From Lottia gigantea (taxonomy: Eukaryota; Mollusca; Gastropoda; Lottiidae): a stretch of 64,000 nucleotides of DNA. Position 1 is the first letter of the stretch. Each line of letters starts with the position of its first letter. Shown in pieces: positions 40,250 through 54,000 of the stretch. The DNA is taken from assembly GCF_000327385.1 (NCBI RefSeq), contig NW_008708456.1, positions 170,063 to 234,062 of the forward strand. The letters run 5' to 3'. The position numbers and the translations under genes were made by a program. The notes beneath the pieces were generated by a model. That model was not told the DNA's origin, did no database searches, and saw only the letters and a list, made by a program, of their open reading frames with translations.

Positions 40250-40435
40250 CTATAAATTTCTAACAAAGTTAATAATACTGATAAATAAAGTTACAAGCAT
40301 GAAAATTATTGCTGGTTCAAGCCAAAATCGCCCATAATTGGAGAGTTTTGAACAGGTTCTGTCTATTCCAATCGACCGGTATGAAAGAGGATATGTCACA
40401 TTAAAAATTTTCTCATCTATTTCCCTTTCCGCCAT
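40250..40435 (-). CDS. Candidate 61-residue tail-anchored microprotein, family unknown
   Basis: A single-exon frame begins in a strong animal start context (AAAATGGCGG). The N-terminal ~38 residues are polar and charged. A C-terminal hydrophobic segment (FWLEPAIIFMLVTLFISIIN, about residues 37-56) is followed by only five residues, FVRNL. This is the layout of tail-anchored micropeptides such as the phospholamban/ALN type, but I see no specific family match. An in-frame upstream ATG at 40453 would add six residues. A minus-strand AATAAA near 40025 could serve as poly(A) signal. It could still be a chance frame. Confidence 0.4.
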   Translation of the reverse strand: MAEREIDEKIFNVTYPLSYRSIGIDRTCSKLSNYGRFWLEPAIIFMLVTLFISIINFVRNL

Positions 40436-42030
40436 TTTGAATTCTTTCTGCACTTACTATATTTTGGGCGCACATGGTGTTTGATTGAACGTTCTGTAGA
40501 TTCCATAAATCCTGAACACCCAGAACTCACCAATCAAGCTATCAATGATTTATAAGTAGTTTTATAATATTTTGATTTTACCAATGATGTAGAGAAATGA
40601 ATCAGTACTGTTATTATTGTTTAAAGTATTCATGGTTTAAAACAAATCTTATTGTCTGAAAAAGGGGTGGTATTAATGAAAAAAATAGACAAACAAATAA
40701 ATATAACAAATAAATAATTTATGGTCATTTTGAAATGCTGAGCTCCAAACCTTGTCCCACAAACTGAGGACGTTTTAATACATAGAACGTTTGTAACGTT
40801 TTGAAAGATTAAAGTAAGCTTGATGAACTGCACCTTAAAATAAGATTTAGGTTTAAGAATTTGCTTGGATTTTAAAATGAAACACAACTGAAATAATCCA
40901 ATAAAGTTACTGAGAGATGAATATAAATGATATAAACTTAACAAAATATAAAGAAAAATATAACATAACTAATAGTATAAACCGGTTTCAAGCTTGTTCT
41001 TAATTTCACCAGGGTCAAATCAATGGAATGTCGTTTATAGTTTAAAATACAGTCCATACAAAAAGTCAAATGGTAAGAAAAAGTGAAACTGATGATAATG
41101 AAATTCATAACTAATAATTTAATTTAATCAATTACAAGATTTGGTAAAGTTTTTCTTAATAAATCTGAAAACATGACCTACAATAAGCTAATACAAATTT
41201 ACAATACACTCCATAGAGAAATAGTAGCATGTACATTGAAACTCTTTCTTACCTCAAGTTGCCTAATCCAGATCATTTTCCTTAACAATTCTAGATTCAA
41301 ATGTATTTGGCTGTCCTACAACCTTTTAATGTCATTACACAAAGTAAGAATGGATTTCACTGTACTTTTCTTAGCACTAGTAAAATATACATGTAAATAG
41401 CTTAATTTAGGTATAATCTCAATACAACACAACAGCAATAGTAATGATAAAAGAACAACATTAATGATATGTTTGAGTATAAGGCCAACACAATCTCCTT
41501 TCAAAAACTATTCAGACTTTCTGACAATTGTTCCTCTGACTTATTTCTGAACAATTCTTCTTGGTTTAATCAAGGAACAAGCTGACAATGTCCCAAGAAT
41601 TTATTTAATAACTGTTTATGATCGATTCAATTTGAGGATTTTTTTAAAATGAACAAAAGTAGTTTTCTATATGCGCTTGTCTTTACATTGTCATTAATTT
41701 GTAAGTTAACAGGCAAAAAATATGTGGAATAAATATTAAATAAATACTGTAACAAAACAAATTTGTATTATTCTGCTTTTTTTTTCAATTATTTATGAAT
41801 TAATAATATGATAACCCACAGACCATTTTGACTATAGACCGGACTGAAAGCAACTTGTAAATGTCTTCTTTAGCTTATGATAAATGAACATAGTAAAGGT
41901 ATTGCTAAAAATTCTATTTTGATGTTTTACAACATAAAGAATAAGATCGAAATTAACACTGAGCAATAAGTAATATTGAAATGCCTATTTATTTTGATCT
42001 TGCTGCGATTTAGAATGAGATTACTGTAGT
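40436..42030. other. Intergenic, ACLY 3' flank
   Basis: AT-rich and without supported genes. The ACLY poly(A) signal lies at its right end (41988-41993), and the rest looks like unstructured intergenic DNA. Confidence 0.5.
41988..41993 (-). terminator. ACLY poly(A) signal
   Basis: TTTATT on the plus strand reads AATAAA on the minus strand, 37 bp beyond the ACLY stop codon. It is the nearest canonical signal. More distal ones could be used too. Confidence 0.5.
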
Positions 42031-45000
42031 TTATTGTGTATTTTGTGTTTCAGGCATGATGTATGAAATGTCGTCCCAAGGATGTCGATACAGTCCTTGT
42101 TTTAATCTCTTCTGATCTAGATAGTGACCTGAAAATAGATGTAAAATTGAATTTAATACAAGTTTTTATACAGGTTTCCCAAAAAAACTACATTGTAATA
42201 GTCAATTTGATACCATATAACAGATTTTTGATGTAAGAAGAAATACATGAGAACCAAAGTTGCTTTCAGTGGTTTGTTACTGTAACCCCATTAAGCTCTT
42301 ACTTAAGCATGTGACATCTCAGACTGAAAATCTTTACAGCTTAGATATATACTGCTTAAATAGCATATTGTATTAATATTAAGCAATATAATTTCTAAAA
42401 GTGTGTCAGAAATGACAATCATAATTTTCAGACTTCATGGCAAGTCCTAGTTTCACAACCATCCGCTACAAATAATGTTTTGTTAATATAAAATATCTTA
42501 CCAATAAATCCCATACTTCTTCCTAGGACAAACAGAGCATTGAGAGCTCCAATTTCTACATATTCCGCAGCTTCTTCCCTACAAAAATATACAAATATTA
42601 TGATAAAATCTGATTGAGACTTGCTTACCATTTCTATAAAAAATGTGTCTTTCATGCTTACATATATGAATAGAAATTTAGTCAGTCTTGTTAGACAGAA
42701 GATCACAAGAAATTTTATTGGTTCTCAGGTAAAACAAGCAATGCTTTTAGTGTAAAACAGACTATACCTTGTGAAACAACCACAATTTCTTAACAAATCA
42801 ACAAATGACACCCCTATAAAACCATCAACATTCAAGATAAGATTGGGTTTCTGAAAAAAAAGATTAAATTACTTGAATTGTGTGGATTTTAATTTACTTT
42901 AATATCAAAACTATTAATCTGTACATGCCTACAATTGCAATACATACACATATAATGTATAAACTGAAACTGAATGCCTCATTTCTGAAGTACATGAAGT
43001 TGACAAAACCAAATGCTTTGTTTCACAATTACCTTAGATGTTGTAATTCTTTCAACTTCTAGAGCATAATCTAACAATGGTGAAGCAGGGAAATGTTTCT
43101 TCACATAATCTTTTAATATGACAACTCTCATGTCTGGATTATTTAACTGTAAAATATAAATAGTGTTACTAACAATATTTATAACATATCAAAATTCCCC
43201 TCGTTTAAATGAGTAGGCAGTTCTTAGCTGTGGTATAACTAGGATAAATCAAACTTACGGAAAGTTTTACTCTGTAAATGTATAGAGAGGAGGCAGTAAG
43301 TGTTTATGATGTGACAATCTGTGACAATATAGCAGAAATATTGTGGAATATATGTAGGTGATCTTCCATTTTAAAATCAATTATTGCAATCATCAGGAAA
43401 ACCAAAAAATATTGGCAGACTCTGGCACGGTTAACTCCAGGAACTTTGCTATAATTATTATTTTTTACAGTCTGACTGGACAAAAAGCAAACATGAGGAT
43501 TTCTATCCATCCAGTCTTTTTACTGTAAAATTTTCCAGTGATTGACTCTACTCCTTTCAAATTCATCCCGACTGTCCCATGATTTTCTATTATAAATGAA
43601 ACAGTAGTATGACTACTACTCAATAGTTTAAGATAGTAGAACACCTATTATATTCAGTAGTCAAGCTAACTTTACTTACCGACTTAACTCTGTGTCCAAT
43701 ACCCATTATAAGCTGTCCCTTCTTGCGCATATCATTGACAAAATCCATGGGAATCATTCCTCTATCATATGCATCACTGAACTGTTTGGCTGCTGCATCT
43801 AAAGCACCACCAAATCTATCTCCCTAAAATGAAAACCAATCGTGTTAAGTTTCATAGCAGCTAATTATTTTTTTGTTGCTATCATAGCTGCATGTTTCAA
43901 AGATGCTTAAAATGCAACATCAAATCATATAAGTTTAAATTTGGCATAACATATAAAACTCATTAACTATTTAGGTTTATCATTCATTTTTCAAAAAAAC
44001 ATATTACAACATTTCTTACAAACAAGGTGGAAAATCTGTGTTAAATTTTTTAGAAATAAATGCTGAATACTTACAATAGTGAGGAGACCAGAAGTTAAAC
44101 TAGAAATCAGATCTTTTCCAGCTCGAGCACAGACAATAGTATTGTGAGCTCCTGAAACAGCTGGTCCATGATCAGCTGTTACCATTAGACACATCTCAAT
44201 AAACTTAGTGGCATATCTAGGTAATCTATAATATACAAAAAAAATTACACAGTGCAAAATCCTTAATTTTGAGAAATTTGAGAAAATGTTGGAGGAGACT
44301 AATGCTTCCTCTGTCTTAAAGTAATTTACAGCCCTGAAACAAATTTTTCTGAAAATGACCGCTAAGAGCCAAGACCAACACAATACAGGTACACCAATAA
44401 TGATCTTCAATTAACTAATATATTCCTTAGTTCTTAAGAAACCAATTGACAATATTACCTTCTTTGAAACCACAACAAACTGAGAACTCCACCAATTCCC
44501 ATGTCTTCTTTAAATATATCAGTGATAGGGATACCAGCATACAGTAATTCTTGTCCTCTCTCATCACAAATACTCGTCATAAAGGATGCTGGTTTACGAA
44601 TCAATCCCAGTTCCTAGAAATTACACAAAAGGTATGGTCTTTTATTGTCAAAATAAATTCAAAGAAATTGAATTTAATAAATTCAATTTCAAGAGAGGTT
44701 ATAAAACATATTACATCGATTCTTCTTCGAAAATGCTAGAAACACAGATGAAATAGGCACTGAGGGCAATTATTGTTAATACACCATTAATATTATTTAC
44801 TTACACAAGCCCAGGTATAATCCATGGGAACAGTTGGTGGTGGAACTTCATTTTGTACTACAATTACTCCTTCTTCTACTAGTTTATCATATACTTCTCT
44901 ACAATTAAAACATAAACAAATTAACAAGTAGGACTATACATCAAACAAATAGTATATTATTCTTTGGAACTATAAATGTTAAACAAAAGCTCTTTCATTA

Positions 45001-48000
45001 AGGAACAAATAACACCAGAAGGATGTCAGTGTCAGGACGATATCAATGATAATGTCAAGCTTATTATAACACTTTCCCCATGCTTTCTAGATGTATTCTT
45101 GCACAGATGACTATAATCAAAAAACACTTCATTCAGGAGCTTTTTGCTCTAAATTTCTTGTAATCATAGCACTTACTTGATCAATGTACCCAACTCATCA
45201 AAACTCTTTGGAACATGAGCACCAGCCTCTGCCAGAGCTGCATTCTTACAGGTTGCAGTTTCAGCCTCTGCATTAGCACAGGCACCAGCATGGCCAAATT
45301 GGACCTGTATTTAAGAAAAACAAAAGCATATGTCAAATTGTACAAAGAAGGTATAGAGCAATAGAATATAAGGGCAATAGTACATCATGTCTATAACATG
45401 CATTAACTACATCAAAATCATCTAACTAATTATCCAATCATTTGTTAAAGCATAGGATCTAATCTAATCTAATAGGATCTAGTCATCACTTGAATCTAAA
45501 ATTAATAAAACAGCTCTGAAGATAATTATTCTAGAAGCCTACCTCTGATGTAAACATTTTAGCACAAGTACCAATACACCAAGCTATAACTGGTTTAGTG
45601 ACACGACCTTCTTTTAAAGCTGATACTAACTGATACTCTTCTGTTCCTCCTACCTGAAATCATTTGAAATAAAATTAACACATAACTCACTACTATAACT
45701 TCTAACACAAGTAAGTAATTAATAGCTCTCATAAATATATTCCATGAGGTTAAACTTGTATGTAGGATAAAATCAACACGAAGTTCATAAGATAATGCCA
45801 CACATTCTCTTCTTTCTGTTGACCTAAAGTATATTTACAATGGATAGTGAAATATATATAATTCATAAATAGTAGTACAAAAACTTACTTCTCCCAACAA
45901 AATAATCATTTTAACATCTGGGTTATCTTGGTAACGTAAAATATGGTCCATAAAAGTGGTTCCAGGATATCTAAAATATAGAGACTTATTATAAGAAACT
46001 ATAGGTTAAGTTTTTCTCAAATGATTATCACTGGGTTGGAAATGAAACCAAATAATAAATATCGAAACTAAGCAAAAAGAATCTTACAGAAAACTATGGA
46101 GCCCCTTAATCGCAATTTTCAACACTTTTTATTATTATTTAGTTTAAACGAATTAATTTTTTCCTCTATTTCGTTTAAACGAATTAATTTTTTCCTCTAT
46201 TTCGTTTAAACGAATTAATTTTTTCCTCTATTTCGTTTAAACGAATTAATTTTTTCCTCTATTTCGTTTAAACGAATTAATTTTTTCCTCTATTTCGTTT
46301 AAACGAAATAATTAACCCATCTTTTTATTTCGTTTAAACAAAATATTATTTCATTTAAACGAAATAAATGATGTTATTTTGTTTAAACGAAATTAATTAT
46401 TTCATTTAAACGAAACTAATTATTTCGTTTAAACGAAATAATAAACAAATATGTTAAGGGGCTCCGTAGAAAACATATTAAGACTTGTTTTATTCTAGAT
46501 CGGGTAGTGTTTATATTCCCAATGGTTACCGACTCACAGTAGACATTTGATAGTCATGTTCAGTTGTTGAAAATAATTGGTAAGAACTAGCAACTATGCC
46601 CCCTAATCAAACTGATAATTTAGTATCAAAATTGAATATTGGTCTTACCTATCACCACCAATAGCTACACCCTCATTGACACCATTGGTATTGAGAGAAA
46701 TAATGTTATTTAATTCATTCGACATACCACCTGATCTAGATACATAGGCTACACTGAAAAAACAACCACAGATACATCATCAAGGATTATTAGCCAATGA
46801 TACATCGTGTAGTATGAGATCCATCAATTAACTGAATTTATTTCATGTCAAAACACATATACTAATATATAAAAAATAAAAAACTTTAATGCTAATAATT
46901 CTAAGCTGTAACAAAAGAGGATTTTCTACATAACGTAGAAGATAGACGTATAATATGATTGAACATACCTGCCAGGGCGGTAGAGTTTAGATGCTAGTAT
47001 ATTATCTAACATACCACCTGTATTACCAATCTTAAAACATCCTGGTTTTACCCCACCAACCTGTACGTAAATATACCATATATAAATATACCACATAATT
47101 ATAAACATACATAACCCTAATATCAACATTGAAAAAAACTGTCATGGTTTCAAGAAAATTTCTCAAGAGTTCAAACAAGAACTGAATCTTTCCACTTAAA
47201 GTTGATCTATTAAGCTCAACTAATCTGTATAATACCAGTTTTGATTCTCAGCAATTAATTTTTAACCAATATAATGGAGTTTAACCATGAAGCATAAATT
47301 TGAGACTAATAAAAGAGTAGGTGTAAAATATAAACATACGGTAGCAGGACCAATAATAGAAACACCCTTTTCATCAGCTGTTTTAATCAGGAGTCGTGTC
47401 TGGTTTTCTGGGATTCCTTCAGCAATAATAGCTATAGTTCTTATCTAAATAAACAATTAATAAAAATACTATAACAAATATTCAATAAGTATTTACATAT
47501 TTTATAGGTAAAATTATAGAAAGAAGCGTAGGATGTTAACTTTATGTGACTTCACAAGGTAACAAATGCTTCACAGGCCATTCAGGTATATATCATGTGA
47601 TTAGGAGTTAAATTGAAGATGTTTTTAACCAGACTTACCTGAGGGTAGGCCATGGTTTCTAGAGTACTATCATAAGCTGATCTGAGTGAGGCGAAACTAA
47701 CTAAGACATCAGCATCAGGATGTTTAGTCATAGCATCACTCATATTCTTATATACTGGTATCAAAACCTCTTTATGTCCCCAGTAAAACTTCTGTTTATG
47801 GTCTCCACTGTAAAAATCAAATCAAAATCACAAATATTTCTTTAAATAACTAGGCCAATATTTTTGCACTATTAAAATTGTTGATCATATATTTTAAAAC
47901 TAATGTCTGCAGTGTAAACTAAACCTATTTACAGTCTCGAAAGATGGTCTCTATAATACATTCATACAAACTAATTCTAATTTTTTAAGTTTCATTATAC

Positions 48001-51000
48001 CATAATAATAGGGATGACTTAGCTACTGTTTACATATTTTCATTTTTTGCCTTCAACCTATAGATTAACAAGAGCATTTTCTAAACTACAGAAAATAAAG
48101 ATCCAAGTATACTTACGTAAAAGGGTAAATCATGGCTACAACTGAAGGTTCTTTACGAGAACAGACATAGTCGAAATCCATCATACTCTGTACAGCTCTA
48201 GCCTGCATACCCCATACAATAGCTTTAGTTTTCTTCGAGAATAACTGTGCAGTTTTATCTTTACCAGATCCTTGTGTTTGTTGTACACCAAGATTAGATA
48301 TAGGGGATTTCCCACTATCTTGTTTATCATTTACATCTGTGGAGCTTCGTCTGGCATCGGGTGTTTGCTAAAAATGGCAAATGATAATTCAAATTATTTA
48401 TCATAAAGATTTTATAGCATTAGCAAACTAAATGGAAATATGATGTTATAATTTCGGGAAAAATACATAAACCATATCAATTCTACCAATAACTGTATCT
48501 TAACACAAATTATTTCGAAAACACAGAAAAACACAACTTTAGGAAAGGGCAATGAAACTCAAAATAAGAACAAAATTCGAAACAATCAATATCATGTAAG
48601 CAGCAAATACAAAGCCTTTTAACACAAGCAGATAATAGTAGTTAAAGCCCTAGATATACACCAGAATATTATGAATATTAGAAATTTGATTTGACAATGA
48701 CTGAAGGCATGTATAGAGGCTCAGTAAAATGCAATATTAATTTATTTGTGTAAATAAACTATGAAATTAGAGCAGAATATAAGAAAAAGATAAGAAAGTA
48801 AGAGAAACTACCACAGAGTAAACACCAAGCTATAAGAGAGTGCAGAGCTTAATGAATTTCAAGTCTATTTGAGATTTCTATATCAAATGCAATAAATAAA
48901 GTTTACTAATAGACAAATAGTATGTCAAGAATGCACAGTGTGAAACTCTCCACTATTTTCAGGTTTTTATATTTCTATATTCTTATATCAATCTTCAATT
49001 TGATGTATTGATCAGTATTTAAACAGTGAAAATATATTGTTATATCAGACTAATATATCTGTTATTGTGAAGCCTGTACAGTTTTGATGGTTAAGATTAT
49101 CACTTTACAAGAGCTTGAAAGAATTACATCTTGAAAGAAACATGAAATGAAACAATGTAAACATGCATAAAGCAGGAAATACTAATGACATACAGTTTAA
49201 AATCTAATATAATACTAAGAAAGCCATAAAGCAGTATCTAAATTTCAATCATTTTACCACTAGTGACCATGAGGGCAAAGGGTTAAATTAAATACACTAG
49301 AAAGTAAAGGAAATGAAAAGATAAGAAATAGGCTATGATAAAGACTTCAGACTCTACCTGCATCAGCTGAAAGCAAATGGAAATATAACTTATAAATTTC
49401 TAGCTTTAAGGTAATAAAGGAGACTAGCATGAAATAATCACATTTAATATCTATACAAATATGAGAGTCACTGCTTAGCTTATAAAATTAACATAGTTGT
49501 TTTGGGTTTCAGTATATTATGTGACAATAGAATGATAGACGTGATCTACCTTAATTACGCCATTTTGCTTTGTTTTTACAAATTGCGGCTATCATAGAGT
49601 GTCAATTTTAGACATGAACAAATTCATACTTTTTAGACTCATAAGAAAAGTGACTAAAATAAAAACCAAAAAAAATTAAACTTACAGCTCCCCCTAACAG
49701 GAAGTTAGCTGTAGTTTTCTTGGGTCGTGGATCATGTGGGATATTTTTCTTTCCCAATGCCATGCTGACAATAGATGTCATGTGAGTTTCTGGTCCAAAA
49801 ACATGAATTTCAACACCAAGAGTATCACCTAGAATAAAAACAAGGTTTGAAAATATTCATCTTATTGATCATCATGCAAAATGGTCATATTTTATTAGAA
49901 TGATGAAGACATGTAGTGATGGAAACAATTCCAACCAAACTGGTCTTATTCAATACAGATTTTCAGAATTGTTACAATAAGAGCATGCTCCTAAATCTAT
50001 ATATTAGTATAGTGCTAGTACCTACCTAAATCTCTCATGATTCTAAGACCTTCCTGGTAGTTAGGTCCAGCTCGACGGACATAAATCTTGACATTAAACT
50101 CTATTAGTTTCTGTTGATATTCTCTTAAAGCTCGCACAATACCCTGTTAAATAAAAATATTTACTCCTGAACAAAATGTCATATTTTAAATTTTTATATT
50201 TTGATAGTTTTCTTCAAGAAGACAATTTAATGTTGTTACATCAGTTGCACAAAATTAGAATGGTTATAGATAGAATTGTTGATCAGTCTGTAGTTGGTTG
50301 CGTTTGATTAGAGGTTGTGACTTTCAATTGAATATGTTCTTGAACATTACCTTGAATGTTGTAGCCACATTGGTAAAGTTGGCAATTCCACCACCAATTA
50401 TCAAAATCTTCCCTAAAATAAGAAAATAATATCTTTTCTTTCAATAATTCTACAAATATTTATCAATTTTATTCTTTCTTTTAGATATTACAGAACATTT
50501 ATAGACTTTTATTAGAACAAGATTTTCTTTTACCTGGTTATTGGAATGACCAGCTGATAGCATTACTATATCAAAAAGCATCTGGTTTGAATGGTTTTTA
50601 AATTCATAATCTGGTCCAGTTTTAGTAGATCCATATATTATACAGGTAGAGCAAAGATAAGATGTGAATACATCATGGGCTCTGTTTTAATTTTCACATT
50701 ACTTACCTTCAGGGTGCTTTTTCTGGGTCATCAAACTTAATAAAGTTTTAGCGTATTCGTAGGTTTGTTGTTCACTAGGAGCTCCAGAATATTCTCCATA
50801 GTTACTGAGTTCTTTAGCGCCACCTAGATCACAGATCGTGTCCCTGAAATAAAAATTAATATGGTTGGATGCATTCAGATCATTTCTCTTGATAAACTTA
50901 CTTGTTGAACTTTATAAATTTGAAGAAGATTGGCACCTATCCCAGAAGGCTAGTGTGTTCTCACTTGTGGTTACTAATGTTAGAAATGTTGTGTTATAAG

Positions 51001-54000
51001 CTCAATATATACAAATCTTACTAATAACTTACGCATAAATAACAGAAGCACCACCTCCAGCCACCATGGTCCAGATTCTTCCTTCTTTATTTAATATTGT
51101 TAGTTTTAACGAAGCTCCACTTTTAGCATCCAGATCAGCAATGTAGGCTTCCTGTAAAATATAGTAAAGTTTTATCAATTCTATTCTGCAACAGAAAACA
51201 CAAGGGAATATATTATGGTATAACACACTTTCAACACAATTTACATGTCTCGTCATCAGATGAAATAAAGAGGGAGGGCGTGAACAAGGGAATGTATAGT
51301 AAAGTTGTTGTTTTTTGCAGAGATAGCTTGATAAAGGGATTAGTCCCGAAATGTATCAAATATTTACCTACTGTTTGCACGTTATTGTGTGATCTATTTT
51401 TTCCTTTAGTAAAGATGGGGAAGCCATAAAGTAGTTCAGTAGGTTAAAACAGCACAACAATGAAACTAATCCAATAACAGTGAACAAAACAATTATTAAA
51501 ACAATGATTACAAACAGATAAAGGAGGTTAATAGATGAATGGAGGGAGGGGATAACCCTTTATCATCTATTTATCCTATATCTGTTTGTAATCACATTTC
51601 AAGAGAACTAACCTCTGGTAGAGCATCACGTCCAAAAGGAGGAGGAAATTCCATGACACCCCATTTTGATTTACACAGAAACTCTGCAGTCTGATCAATC
51701 TTAGCTGCTAAATCCAATACATAGATCTTCTCTCCCACCATCACTAAAAGAACCAGCTTTCATTTGTTTAATATCAAAGCCTTTTTTTTTTAAATACAAA
51801 CTTACTAACAAAATGTAGGATCTTCGAAAAATATTGTTTTAAACAAACTGCAATGGTCAATAACGTTTCACCCATAAACCTAATTTTACTATGCTATGAG
51901 TATTTGTATGAACTGCTGTCCAACACAAGTTCTACAAGAGCAGTAACTCAGATATACAATATTCTGACTTACCAAGTGGATTAATCTCTAAATAAGTAAA
52001 GTGTATTTCTTTATAAACACTGTATAGTTTTAATATAAATCGACATAAATTTCTGAAATAAAACATATAAAATATACGAATTACGTTACAAATTACTATA
52101 AATATAAAAATTACAAATAACATGCTATTCATTTATAAGTTATAAGCTTAATAAAACCATGGCAGACTTGTCTGTTAGTTAGAAAATAATACAGAATTAA
52201 ACTGGAAATGAAATTGAGCTTACATTCTACTCTTCTACACCTTATTGGACATTAAAAAGAAAGTCAGCCCTATGCATGTTGGTCTCTCTCATACATGTAT
52301 CACTGACAAGTAAAGAATTTCAGCCAAGATAAAGGTTGAGTTCTAGAAAAGCTTTATGCTATATATCCATCAATATGTTTACAGGAAATCAAATTAAAAG
52401 CCAAAGAATCTTACGTTTGTTTGGCTGTTGGTACTTTAGATAATAATTTACTTGTTACATCATTGGCATTGATTTCACTACCTACTGGTACCTCCAAATT
52501 AACAGCCTACAAACATAATACAGTGAACTACAAAGGAAATGGAGTTTTACATCCTAGTATTTTACACAGTATAATAAGGTCTAGAAACACTATGTAAAGC
52601 AAAAATAACACAATTTGAAACAACAAAACTAGACTTAGTATCCTTTTTGACTCCAAGGAGTTGCAAGATCCCATAGAGATCCACAGGTCAGCCTTTCCAA
52701 ACTAAACTTGTATAGAAATGTAACTAAAAAATGTCAAAATAAAGCAAGAGAGTAGTCTATTTTTAGTTAAAAAAACCTTCATATAAAAAAAAATTTGTTG
52801 ATCTTCAGGAGAATAGACTTGTGACTACAAATAAAATTTGTATACCTTGGCATCTACATCACCAATATCTATACCACCCTCATGATGAAATAAGATAGTA
52901 TCAGCATGGCGGTGAGAGTGAATACAAACATAAAATTCTTCATTTTGTTCATGAGCAATGAATGGTTCAATTATAAAATTCTTCAGTTTGCCTCTTGAAC
53001 TTCCAATCTGAAATTTTAAGAAAAATTTAATGAATGAGTAGGCTTAGTCTTCATTACACTAATCAAAACGAGCAATGACATACAATGAGGGAAACTCTGT
53101 CCATAGAGCAGCATTAGCCTACTGTTTTTCAATTTCCCACTGAAGACATTAATTCGGAATCGATAAAGAAAGAATAAATAATTAAAAATCATGATGAAAG
53201 CAAACAAATGAATGAACTTGAAAGACAAATGAATGAACTTGAAAGACAAATGAATGAACTTGAAAGACAAATGAATGAATGATGCATTGAATAAAAGAAC
53301 AATTGTTAGATCAAATGAATGAATGAGCTTAAAATAGAATGAAATATTGAAACTTGAGCAACATAATCCTGTCTTAGTTACATCCATCCATGTTTTAGAT
53401 CAACAATCAAACTGGGGACAGTGATAACTTTTGAAGGTTAGATTATAAAAGAGCAAATTAAGCAAAATCACTGAACAGGAGTTGATAGTCAAAAGAAACA
53501 TTATTCTTTATTAGTAGATTTACAAGTTAAAATAATTTTATCCATATGAAGTTTACAAACCAACAGGCTGAGGACAAACTTAGAAACTAGTTTTGCAAGT
53601 CTTACCATAAATTCTTTTCCTAGTTTATTATCCAACCATTCTTTCACACCATTTAAATCTGCTCCAGCCTTAATTAATCCTAGTTTACCTCTTCTTTTAA
53701 TTAGCTGATCAGGCTTAACGACCAGTTTCTATAATAAAACATCAAGTTATCAATAGAAATATCCTTTCTACCAGCTAGTCCTTGGCCAAACCTCTTGGCA
53801 TTGATCTTTCCAGGATTATCCATACCCATTTACTTATCGACCCATGGGTCGACTATGAGTGAAGATGACTTATTTAAGGTCATCAGAAACAGTTCAGAAG
53901 CAACGCTCTAACTGACTGTGCTATAGAACCTCACATATTACCCATCATGCACATTTCCAGCAAAATTCAACATGTAAACAAAAGTATTCTATTTTGAGGA

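Noticed and set aside
53016-53387. 123-codon minus-strand frame with HLSFKFI repeats
   Set aside because: It crosses the 21 bp tandem repeat in an ACLY intron, and the ACLY exon boundaries on both sides exclude it.
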